This document shows, piece by piece, positions 1 to 6,019 of a stretch of DNA of 6,554 nt. Both the position numbers and the translations under genes were made by a program. Source of the DNA: Dehalococcoidia bacterium. GTDB lineage: Bacteria; Chloroflexota; Dehalococcoidia; Dehalococcoidales; UBA1222. The stretch's first letter is position 1. Every line of letters begins with the position of its first letter. Location of the stretch: NCBI GenBank assembly GCA_009776515.1, contig WRNP01000070.1, positions 849 to 7,402 of the forward strand, read 5' to 3'. The notes beneath the pieces are model-generated. The model was not told the origin of the DNA and made no database searches. It worked only from the letters and a program-made list of their open reading frames with translations.

Positions 1-1097
1 CATATCGGCTGACCCGCCGTCCGGGATGACCTTGGTTCGTGGGTACAGTAGGGCTCGGCGGCTAGATGGTCGCCTGTACTCTCGTAGGCGCGGGCGCGGC
101 AGCCGCCGCAGAGCCTTCGGTACTCGCATATTCCGCACTTGCCTTTGAGTTGCGAGAGGTCTCGGAGCTCGTTAAAGAGAGGCGAGTTTTGCCAAATGCT
201 AGCGAAGCCTTCCTGACGGATGCTGCCCGCTTCAAGATCCAGGTAGCCGCAGCCCTGCACACGGCCGGTATGTGAGATAAAACAGAAGCCTGTCCCGGCG
301 AGGCAACCCCGGGTCACGGCGTTCATGTCGTGTGTACCATGACCCGGACTGAGCACCCGGCCGCACTGGTGGGCGATGCGGTAGTAGTGAGGAGCATCGG
401 TTGGTTTCAGCATGAGGCGGCCTGTCAGCCTCTCTTGCTCCTGGCAGATCCAGCGCAGGGTGGTCTCGTATTCGGCGGGAGAAAGCTCATCGGTGGCAAG
501 CCCTTTACCGCGGCCGGTAGGCACTAGCATGAAAGGATGGAAAGCCACCGCTCCGAGCTCCAAGGCAAGCTCAATGAGGGCTGGCAGGTGTCCCGCGTTC
601 CGCTTAGTGATGGTGCTGTTTATCTGGACTTCAAGCCCCGCCGCCCGAGCGTTTTTAACTCCGGCGATGGCATCATGGAAAGCCCCGGGCATACCCCGGA
701 AAGCATCCTGTTCGGCAGATTGGGGGAAGTCCAGGCTTACGCTTATGCGGGAGGCGGGTATGGCGGCGAGGCGCTCGGCCTTTTGCGGCGTGACCAGCGT
801 GCCGTTGGTGCCGACGACTACGCGCAACCCACGCGTCACCGCATAGCCGCCGATGTCGTAGAGATCTGGACGGAGCAACGGCTCCCCGCCAGTTAGGATG
901 AGGATAGGACTGCTCACCTCTGCGATTTGGTCGATTAGGGTGAGGCACTCTGCCGTGGTGAGCTCGTCTGGGTAGGAGGCATCCCGAGCTGAAGCTCGAC
1001 AGTGGGCGCAGAACAGGTTGCAGCTTCGGGTCAGCTCCCAGGCAACGAGCCGTGGTCCCAAAAGACCACGGCCTAACGAACTGGCATCTTTTTCCAT
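1..1097 (-). CDS. ahbD: Heme b synthase AhbD, radical SAM/SPASM protein (3' end beyond window)
   Basis: Reading from ATG at 1097 gives 365 codons with no stop, so the gene runs off the left edge. The family removes two propionate carboxyls from Fe-coproporphyrin III to form heme b, the last step of the siroheme-dependent pathway, in the cytoplasm. Seen in the sequence: the radical SAM cluster motif CxxxCxxC at C26, C30 and C33 (CNLFCAHC), GGEP at 70-73, and a C-terminal auxiliary-cluster region with C265, C272, C283, then C321, C324, C330, C333 (CGIC, CGGC) and C351. The stretches GTGFCFISHTG and KGKCGICEYRRLCGGCRARA are what I remember as AhbD hallmarks. That favours AhbD over AhbC/NirJ, which are the main alternatives. 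AhbD proteins are not much longer than this, so probably only a few codons are missing. No strong Shine-Dalgarno is visible. It follows a MerR-like gene by 31 bases on the same strand, so co-transcription is likely. Confidence 0.86.
   Translation of the reverse strand, partial: MEKDASSLGRGLLGPRLVAWELTRSCNLFCAHCRASARDASYPDELTTAECLTLIDQIAEVSSPILILTGGEPLLRPDLYDIGGYAVTRGLRVVVGTNGTLVTPQKAERLAAIPASRISVSLDFPQSAEQDAFRGMPGAFHDAIAGVKNARAAGLEVQINSTITKRNAGHLPALIELALELGAVAFHPFMLVPTGRGKGLATDELSPAEYETTLRWICQEQERLTGRLMLKPTDAPHYYRIAHQCGRVLSPGHGTHDMNAVTRGCLAGTGFCFISHTGRVQGCGYLDLEAGSIRQEGFASIWQNSPLFNELRDLSQLKGKCGICEYRRLCGGCRARAYESTGDHLAAEPYCTHEPRSSRTAGQPI
1049..1072 (-). other. Perfect hairpin inside the ahbD start region
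   Basis: GCCGTGGTC (1049-1057) and GACCACGGC (1064-1072) form a perfect 9-bp stem with a 6-base loop. It falls in about codons 9-17 of ahbD, a place where mRNA structure can lower translation initiation. The hairpin is seen directly; a regulatory role is inference. It could also be chance from GC-rich Gly/Arg/Pro codons. Confidence 0.5.
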
Positions 1098-1128
1098 CAG
1101 AGATATCTTTTCTAGGAGGCAGATTGGT

Positions 1129-1770
1129 TTATGAGTCGGTAGACGGCTTTTCTGCGGCTCGGCTAAGGCGCTGGTGGGCGGCGATCATGGTGATGAGCGC
1201 CTCGTCCATGAGCTCTGTGACCAGCTCCAGTGCTTGGGCAGCGCGCTTGTTGGGGGATGTCTTCTGGCTGAGGACGCGGGTGATGAAGTGCATGACGTGT
1301 CCGCGGTGTTGGGTAAAGGTCTCTACAGAGTCGGTGAGAGACAAGCCGATGCCGGCCACGGCGACTCCGAATTCCTCACCTTTTGCCCGTGCGATCGCTA
1401 ACGTCTCGGGACGCCGGGATGGCAGGGTGAGGTATTTAAGCATCAGGTTTAACATGCTCTGGCCCAGGGCTAAGAGCTCCTGACTTTGGGCGCTGGTGAG
1501 TTCGCGGCACCAGCTACGATGGGCTATGCTGTCGGCCAGCTCCCGGTGGACGAGGGCAGTATTGTTGAACTGCTGGGTGAGCTCGTTAAGCCCTAACGCC
1601 TTGCGGCGGCTGGAGACGATGCGTTTTAGCTCCTCCGGGCGGTAGCGGCGGTGACCACCCGGCGTGATGAGCGTTCTTATCTGTCCTTCGTTGCTCCACA
1701 AACGGAGCGTAGCCTCGCTCACTCCCAGTATCCGACTGGCTTCGCTAATGCTTACCAAGGTCGCTTTCAT
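1129..1770 (-). CDS. MerR-type HTH regulator with helical C-terminal sensor-like domain
   Basis: This 213-residue protein has an N-terminal MerR/excisionase-type winged helix at about residues 5-50: ISEASRILGVSEATLRLW as the recognition helix part, then the wing GGHRRYRPEEL at 38-48. Residues 60-213 contain no second known DNA-binding motif and look all alpha-helical. The stretch around 140-166 (GLSLTDSVETF, then HRGHVMH) resembles the helical, globin-like RsbR/RsbU N-terminal sensor type that accompanies such HTH domains in some Firmicutes and Chloroflexi; that link is from memory and uncertain. H155, H158 and H161 are closely spaced. It ends in TAA, 31 bases before ahbD, so it probably heads that transcript and may control heme synthesis. 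The ligand is unknown. The start ATG has only a weak, very close AGGA, but no better start lies nearby and the HTH begins right after it. Confidence 0.8.
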   Translation of the reverse strand: MKATLVSISEASRILGVSEATLRLWSNEGQIRTLITPGGHRRYRPEELKRIVSSRRKALGLNELTQQFNNTALVHRELADSIAHRSWCRELTSAQSQELLALGQSMLNLMLKYLTLPSRRPETLAIARAKGEEFGVAVAGIGLSLTDSVETFTQHRGHVMHFITRVLSQKTSPNKRAAQALELVTELMDEALITMIAAHQRLSRAAEKPSTDS

Positions 1771-1840
1771 ATCCTGATTAAATCTGCAAAAATCTCACAA
1801 TATTTAAAAATTTATATAAATATACCAGGCCGAGGCACTC
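1771..1840 (-). promoter_or_regulatory. AT-rich upstream region with 12-base palindrome, possible promoter/operator
   Basis: The 70 bases upstream of the MerR-like gene are far richer in A and T than the surroundings. They contain the perfect palindrome ATTTATATAAAT at 1810-1821. MerR proteins usually bind dyads in their own promoters. I cannot assign a clear -35/-10 pair, so this is a candidate region only. Confidence 0.3.
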
Positions 1841-1975
1841 GTATGCAAATGGGACACAGCCAGCCTTACCATTTCTCGGAGTATTGCTGCAGAAGTCTTT
1901 TTATGCCTACTGGCCAAGACTCTTAATGGCAGGCATCAATCTTTGCCGGTGATCCGTTGATTGCCACCATATTTA
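1841..1975. other. Intergenic stretch with no recognised feature
   Basis: This stretch lies between the AT-rich region and the stop of the SdpI-like gene. Imperfect dyads occur (for example AGTCTT at 1894-1899 with AAGACT at 1916-1921). None is followed by a T-run in the minus-strand direction, so I see no convincing terminator. No credible reading frame is present. Confidence 0.5.
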
Positions 1976-2914
1976 CTATGTCCAGAAGCCGGGTTTGTCA
2001 GGTTTTATGGTTTTGACGAATCTGAACCTGCCTATAATTGGCAATCTTTTTACTTTGCCAGTGATCCCATTGATCACCCCCATAATTATAAAGGTCAGAT
2101 AGAGTGGGTAGTTAATCCAATGGATAATGAGGATAATCACCTGCAGTATCCCCGGTGGCAAGGCGGATGCCATGATACCCGATATAGTCATGATCCCGAG
2201 GCCGGCAACATGGAGAATCAACGCTTGGTTACAATGGAAGCGTACATATCTAGATTCAGGAGCGGCAGCCATTGCCGCTAAACCCGCGAAGAGATAGGCA
2301 GAGGCTCCATTTGCCTTGTTATGCTCTATATCAGCCGCGCTTATGCCCTCTGTATCGATGGCTGCGTTTTGCGTATACCCGGTATAATCATGGCTACCTT
2401 GTTGCCACGGCGGAGGCTGTTGATACTGCGCTTGTTTTGGCTGCGGCTGCACCGGTTGCCCGCATGACTGGCAAGTTTTCGTCATGCCTTGCACCTGCGT
2501 CCCGCAACTGCCGCAAAAAGATTGATTGGATGCCATCCAAGAATCAATATTTTTCTCGTAATACTTTGTGGCCTTGCTTTGAGTGATAATTGCGGTAACG
2601 AGTACCCCACTTAACGCCAGCGCCAATCCCAAAAAAGTCCGCAAATAAAACCAATGATCAAAAAAAGCAGGCCATAATACTTGTGATGCTATAAATACGG
2701 CAATACTAAAAAATGAATAGATAATTAATACCTTGGCGCCAATCCTCTGGCTGTAGTCCCACGTTTCTTGATTTCTAGCCGTGGCTTCTGTTCGAAAACC
2801 ATACATGTAATTGATTTCCTTGGGGGGTGCTGCTTTCCATAGCAAGCCGGCAATTAAAGAAGCGGTCACAAGAATGTACCCATACACATTATGGAGAATA
2901 CTGAGATTATTCAT
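1976..2914 (-). CDS. SdpI-like / zinc ribbon / DUF4870-like fusion membrane protein
   Basis: This is a 312-residue multi-domain membrane protein. Residues 1-112 look like the SdpI family: hydrophobic segments at about 9-26, 62-81 and 90-111, with the signature YGFRTEATARNQETWDY at 38-54. The Bacillus SdpI protein gives immunity to the SdpC toxin and takes part in signalling, but many homologues are uncharacterised. Residues 134-152 form a zinc ribbon, CGSCG...CQSCG, with C134, C137, C148 and C151. A Gln/Pro/Tyr-rich linker spans about 153-182. Residues 199-312 resemble DUF4870-type proteins: a short hydrophobic segment at 204-218, SRYVRFHCNQALIL at 221-234 and membrane segments at about 232-250 and 256-284. 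Start: ATG at 2914, needed to keep the first membrane helix, though its ribosome site is poor. It stands alone, with AT-richer codons than feoB. The function of the whole protein is unknown. Confidence 0.75.
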   Translation of the reverse strand: MNNLSILHNVYGYILVTASLIAGLLWKAAPPKEINYMYGFRTEATARNQETWDYSQRIGAKVLIIYSFFSIAVFIASQVLWPAFFDHWFYLRTFLGLALALSGVLVTAIITQSKATKYYEKNIDSWMASNQSFCGSCGTQVQGMTKTCQSCGQPVQPQPKQAQYQQPPPWQQGSHDYTGYTQNAAIDTEGISAADIEHNKANGASAYLFAGLAAMAAAPESRYVRFHCNQALILHVAGLGIMTISGIMASALPPGILQVIILIIHWINYPLYLTFIIMGVINGITGKVKRLPIIGRFRFVKTIKPDKPGFWT

Positions 2915-3140
2915 GACACTTGACTCATCTTTGAGCGCTTATGTTGCAGGTTTCCCGTTTCTGTTTTTAGTCATCAATGAGGTTCTGTTGTCGGCTATAA
3001 GACGTGAGAATCCAACTAAACGGCGTTGGTCGGCGATAACCTTGGATCACCTCAATGCCCTCATTGTACCGCACTTCCGCAACTTCCGCGGGGTTACCGG
3101 CACCGCTGTAGCACTAAGGGCAGGAGCGGGTTTGGGCGCC
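2915..3140. other. Intergenic region without a supported gene
   Basis: This region lies between two divergent genes. A plus-strand frame is open from 2913 to 3182, but it runs through the promoter and first operator of the iron unit, has no ribosome site and matches nothing I know. ACTTCCGC occurs twice close together (3073-3080 and 3082-3089). The promoter of the SdpI-like gene should be here on the minus strand, but I cannot place it. Confidence 0.45.
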
Positions 3141-3169
3141 TTGACAATACTGACAAGTCAGGGTATTAT
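3141..3169 (+). promoter_or_regulatory. Sigma-A promoter of the dtxR-feoB unit
   Basis: The -35 box TTGACA at 3141-3146 is a perfect match, and the -10 box TATTAT at 3164-3169 differs from consensus at one base. The spacer is the optimal 17 bases. Transcription would start near 3176, within the first DtxR-type palindrome, leaving a leader of roughly 43 bases before the ATG at 3219. Confidence 0.85.
3150..3161. promoter_or_regulatory. Dyad in the promoter spacer
   Basis: CTGACAAGTCAG (arms of 5 around AA) sits between the -35 and -10 boxes. It extends imperfectly outward to AATAC on the left (3146-3150) and GTATT on the right (3163-3167). It differs in sequence from the DtxR-type palindromes downstream, so it may be a site for another regulator or chance symmetry. 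Confidence 0.35.
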
Positions 3170-3182
3170 TAGGCATGCCTAA
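3169..3182. promoter_or_regulatory. DtxR-type operator, copy 1
   Basis: The perfect 14-base palindrome TTAGGCATGCCTAA overlaps the last base of the -10 box and the predicted transcription start. The TTAGG/CCTAA half-sites match the known DtxR/IdeR/MntR family pattern. Occupancy would block RNA polymerase, fitting autorepression by the gene just downstream. Confidence 0.8.
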
Positions 3183-3184
3183 GT

Positions 3185-3200
3185 TTTAGGCATGCCTAAA
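3185..3200. promoter_or_regulatory. DtxR-type operator, copy 2
   Basis: The perfect 16-base palindrome TTTAGGCATGCCTAAA lies 17 bases centre-to-centre from copy 1 and shares the same 14-base core. The tandem arrangement suggests two repressor dimers bound side by side. An ATG inside it (3192) is in frame with the downstream gene, but it belongs to the operator and not to a start site. Confidence 0.8.
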
Positions 3201-3206
3201 TATAAA

Positions 3207-3213
3207 AGAGGGA
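3207..3213 (+). promoter_or_regulatory. Ribosome binding site that fixes the dtxR-like start
   Basis: AGAGGGA lies 5 bases before ATG at 3219. The in-frame ATG at 3192 has no such site and lies within an operator, so 3219 is preferred. Confidence 0.7.
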
Positions 3214-3218
3214 TAGCC

Positions 3219-3941
3219 ATGAGCACCAACAGCGAAGAATATTTAGAAGCTCTCCACAGTCTCTGCCAGGGTGGGGTAGCCGCCAGCACTTCGGAAATAT
3301 CACGGCGCCTCAGAGTCTCCCCCGCCAGTGTGACCGAGATGTTGAAAAAGCTCTCCGCTAAGGGTTACGTCGACTATTCGCCGTACCAAGGGGTGACCCT
3401 CACGCCTGTGGGGGCTGAACTCGCTGCCCGGATGGCTCGCCGACATCGCCTGGCGGAGCGCTTTCTGCATGACGTATTGCACATTGGCAACGACAAGGTT
3501 CATCACGAAGCTTGCGCGATGGAGCATGCCCTTTCGGATGAGACTGAGCGCGCCCTTTGCCTAACCCTGAAGGCTCCGGATAAATGTCCTGACGACGGAC
3601 AACTCATCCCCGCGTGTACCCTGGGTTTTAAGAGTTGCGACGAATGTCGGGCGTGGGGTGGGGGCAGCCTAGACGAGGTTGGCAAAAGGGAACTCGGGGT
3701 GGTCGCGGTGTCTACCCTAAAGGAAAATCAGACGGGTACGGTGGCTTTTATTCGGGGCGATAACAAGGTTCTGCGAAGGCTACTGGACATGGGGCTTACG
3801 CCTGGGGCAAAGATCAAAGTCAACCGCGTCGCTCCTCTCCGGGGACCGGTGGAGATTGCCGTGCGCGGCTCAAAACTTGCCCTAGGTGATGAGGTGGCCC
3901 GCAACGTTTTTGTAAAGACAATGGGCGAGGCGGCAGATTGA
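3219..3941 (+). CDS. DtxR/IdeR-type iron-dependent repressor with FeoA-like C-terminal domain
   Basis: This 240-residue metal-dependent repressor probably senses Fe(II) and shuts off feoB. Residues 1-65 are the winged helix (ISRRLRVSPASVTEMLKKLSAKGYV at 27-51). Residues 66-115 are the dimer and metal domain, with H76, E80 and H95 matching the ancillary site and C99, E102 and H103 matching DtxR C102, E105 and H106. The Cys in this position points to iron rather than manganese. The N-terminal ligands, however, look like MntR (E7, E10), where DtxR has Met. A cysteine cluster follows (C114, C123, C133, C140, C143). Residues 157-236 form an SH3-like FeoA domain (GDNKVLRRLLDMGLTPGAKIKV). Its stop codon overlaps the start of feoB, and no separate feoA is present, so the C-terminal domain might also serve as FeoA; that is inference. 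Two matching operators lie just upstream, indicating autoregulation. Confidence 0.88.
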   Translation: MSTNSEEYLEALHSLCQGGVAASTSEISRRLRVSPASVTEMLKKLSAKGYVDYSPYQGVTLTPVGAELAARMARRHRLAERFLHDVLHIGNDKVHHEACAMEHALSDETERALCLTLKAPDKCPDDGQLIPACTLGFKSCDECRAWGGGSLDEVGKRELGVVAVSTLKENQTGTVAFIRGDNKVLRRLLDMGLTPGAKIKVNRVAPLRGPVEIAVRGSKLALGDEVARNVFVKTMGEAAD

Positions 3942-5914
3942 CTGACTCGGGGCGAAGCCGCCATAGTAGCTCGCAAGGGGCGCAAAAGGGGGCAATGGGG
4001 CGCGTCCTGACCATTGCCTTGGCGGGCAACGCCAATGTTGGTAAAAGTGTCATCTTTAACCAGCTCACTGGCTCACACCAGACCATTGGTAACTGGCCTG
4101 GCAAGACGGTGGAAAAGGCCAGCGGCACGCTTAGCCTTACTGGATATGACATAACTATTGTAGATCTCCCGGGCATCTATTCCCTTTCCACCTTTTCCCT
4201 GGAAGAATTGGTCAGCCGGGAATACATTGCCCAGGAGAAACCGGATGTCATCATCAACGTCGTTGGGGCGCCAGTGCTGGAGCGCAACCTCTTTTTCACC
4301 ATGCAACTCCTGGAAATGGGCATACCAATGGTGGTCTGCCTAAATCAGACGGATATCGCCCGGAGCAAGGGGCTCAGGATTGATAGTGTCAGAATGTCTC
4401 AGTTGCTGGGCGTGCCTGTAGTGCCAACGGTGGCGGCTAAGGGGCAGGGGGTGAAGGAGCTTATCGAAACTGCCATCCACATGGCCGTAAGTCCACCGCC
4501 GTGCGAAGTGCTCAGGATGGGGGACGACATAGAGGCGGCAGCAGAGGCACTGGCGGGCATGGTTGCCTCGGAGCTTCCTGAATTGGATTATAGCGCCCGC
4601 TGGGTGGCTATTAAACTCCTAGAAGGGGATGCCCAAATCAAGGAGATGGCTGAGGCACGATCGGCGGGGGTGGTAGCTACCGCCGAGGTGCTTGCCGGAC
4701 AATTGGAGGCGGTGCGTCGGCAGCCACGCTTTACGGTGATGGCCTCAGAAAGATATGCCTTGGCTGGGCGCATTGCCCGTGAGGCCCAGCGGCAAGAGGT
4801 GGCAAAACCATCCTTGGCCGATCGGTTGGACCGCTTCGCCACGCATAAGGTGTTTGGCTATGTGAGTGCCTTTTCCGTAGTAGCCCTCCTCTTGCTCTGG
4901 ACGTTCACGGTAGGGGACTTTCTCTCGGGGCTCCTTGGGGGTGTCTTAGGCTTCTTCCAACCGGTTGATCCCCAGGTAAGCGGCACGCTTGCCAGCATCC
5001 TGTGGAACGGCGTTTTCGGCGGCTTTGTGGCGGGTGTCACCTTAGTCATCCCCTACGTGGTCCCGTTTTACCTGATGCTGGCGGCACTGGAAGACTCTGG
5101 TATCCTCACTCGGGTAGCTTTCATGATGGACTCTGCCATGCATAAAATGGGACTGCATGGCAAGGCGATCATTCCCATCATCTTGGGCTATGGCTGTAAC
5201 GTGCCGGCTATATACGCCACTCGTATCATGGGCACGCGGCGGGAGAGGCTACTGGCAGCTTTCGCCATCACTTTCGCGCCCTGCACGGCGCGTACCATTA
5301 TTATCCTGGGCTTAGTGGCGGCTTTCCTGGGTGTGTGGTGGGCGCTTGGCCTCTATGTCTTCCTTTTGTTGGTCATGTTTGTCTTCGTGGGTCTCTCTGC
5401 GAAGGTGGTGCCAGGCGAGCTGACGGGGCTGATCATGGAGATGCACACTTTTAAAATCCCCTCGCTCGCGGTAGTGGTCAAGCAGACCTGGGCGCGCACG
5501 AAGTCTTTGATTTATACCGTCTTTCCGATTTACATGGTCGCGAGTGCTGCCGTCCAAGGAGCTTATGCCTCTGGCATATTGACCCCGATGGGCAATGCCC
5601 TTTCTTTTCTCACTGTCGACTGGCTGGGACTGCCGATGATTGCCGGGGTGCTCCTCATCTTCGGTCTGGCTCGGAAAGAGCTTGTGTTACTCATGGCAGT
5701 GGTGCTTCTGGGAAGCGACCTGGCGGCGGTGCTGACGCCTGTACAGCTCATAGTGTTAGCTTTTGTTAGCGCCATCTATCCCTGCTTGGCAACGATAGGG
5801 GTGTTGGTGAAGGAGTTCGGCTGGAAGGCAAACTGGACGATCATGGGGGCCAATCTAGCTGCGGCACTTTTGCTCGGAGGAGTCCTGTCTCGGATACTGG
5901 CGCTTGTTTTTTAG
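3938..5914 (+). CDS. feoB: Ferrous iron transporter FeoB
   Basis: This 658-residue Fe(II) permease of the cytoplasmic membrane has an N-terminal G-protein domain: G1 GNANVGKS at 30-37, switch I NWPGKTVEK at 52-60, G3 DLPG at 76-79, G4 NQTD at 136-139 and a G5-like AAKG at 166-169. A helical linker follows (about 195-300), then membrane segments from about 306. The Cys residues conserved in FeoB are present: C420 in GYGCNVPAIYATR, C449 in FAPCTAR (29 apart, as in E. coli C403/C432) and C616 in YPCLATIG. ARKEL at 578-582 belongs to the second gate region. It is shorter than E. coli FeoB (773), as is common in Firmicutes. The start is uncertain. TTG at 3938 overlaps the upstream stop and has GAGG 7 bases before it; ATG at 3995 removes an odd Ser/Gly-rich 19-residue tail but its GGGGG is only 2 bases away. 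No feoC is seen. Confidence 0.94.
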   Translation: MTDSGRSRHSSSQGAQKGAMGRVLTIALAGNANVGKSVIFNQLTGSHQTIGNWPGKTVEKASGTLSLTGYDITIVDLPGIYSLSTFSLEELVSREYIAQEKPDVIINVVGAPVLERNLFFTMQLLEMGIPMVVCLNQTDIARSKGLRIDSVRMSQLLGVPVVPTVAAKGQGVKELIETAIHMAVSPPPCEVLRMGDDIEAAAEALAGMVASELPELDYSARWVAIKLLEGDAQIKEMAEARSAGVVATAEVLAGQLEAVRRQPRFTVMASERYALAGRIAREAQRQEVAKPSLADRLDRFATHKVFGYVSAFSVVALLLLWTFTVGDFLSGLLGGVLGFFQPVDPQVSGTLASILWNGVFGGFVAGVTLVIPYVVPFYLMLAALEDSGILTRVAFMMDSAMHKMGLHGKAIIPIILGYGCNVPAIYATRIMGTRRERLLAAFAITFAPCTARTIIILGLVAAFLGVWWALGLYVFLLLVMFVFVGLSAKVVPGELTGLIMEMHTFKIPSLAVVVKQTWARTKSLIYTVFPIYMVASAAVQGAYASGILTPMGNALSFLTVDWLGLPMIAGVLLIFGLARKELVLLMAVVLLGSDLAAVLTPVQLIVLAFVSAIYPCLATIGVLVKEFGWKANWTIMGANLAAALLLGGVLSRILALVF

Positions 5915-5942
5915 TCATGCGGAGTGTATTGACCATGACACT

Positions 5943-5980
5943 AAGCCGCTCGAAAGCTGAAAAGCAATCGGGCGGTTTTG
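5943..5980 (+). terminator. Intrinsic terminator of the dtxR-feoB unit
   Basis: CCGCTCGA (5946-5953) pairs with TCGGGCGG (5968-5975), 8 bp with one G-U. Inside lies a second small stem, GCT/AGC, capped by a GAAA tetraloop (5956-5965). TTTTG follows at 5976. The AA-G before the stem can pair with the T-run. It lies 29 bases after the feoB stop. Confidence 0.75.
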
Positions 5981-6004
5981 TCATTCCCATTCCAATAAAA
6001 CTAT

Positions 6005-6010
6005 AAGGAG
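6005..6010 (+). promoter_or_regulatory. Ribosome binding site of the small mobilization-type gene
   Basis: AAGGAG, 9 bases before ATG at 6020, is a strong Shine-Dalgarno and supports this as a genuine translated gene despite its small size. Confidence 0.75.
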
Positions 6011-6019
6011 AAAACTCAC

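Noticed and set aside
1..3. Possible start codon (ATG on the minus strand) of a next gene at the left edge
   Set aside because: It is a bare codon at the window limit with no clear ribosome site, and the rest lies outside the window.
412..948. Several frames over the ahbD region on both strands
   Set aside because: Only the minus-strand frame from 1097 shows radical SAM and SPASM cysteine motifs. The others are shadows of GC-rich coding DNA.
1961..2281. Plus-strand frame opposite the SdpI-like gene
   Set aside because: It is antisense to a gene with clear domains and membrane segments, and has no recognisable content of its own.
2811..3182. Open plus-strand frame before the iron unit
   Set aside because: It overlaps the SdpI-like gene, has no ribosome site, and its end runs through the promoter and first operator. 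The encoded sequence matches nothing I know.
3192..3218. Upstream in-frame ATG of the repressor gene
   Set aside because: It lies within the second DtxR-type palindrome and lacks a ribosome site. The ATG at 3219 has AGAGGGA at proper distance.
5978..6007. Promoter TTGTCA with TATAAG (18-base spacer) for the small gene at 6020
   Set aside because: Transcription would begin after the Shine-Dalgarno at 6005-6010, so the mRNA would lack it. The match also overlaps the terminator T-run.
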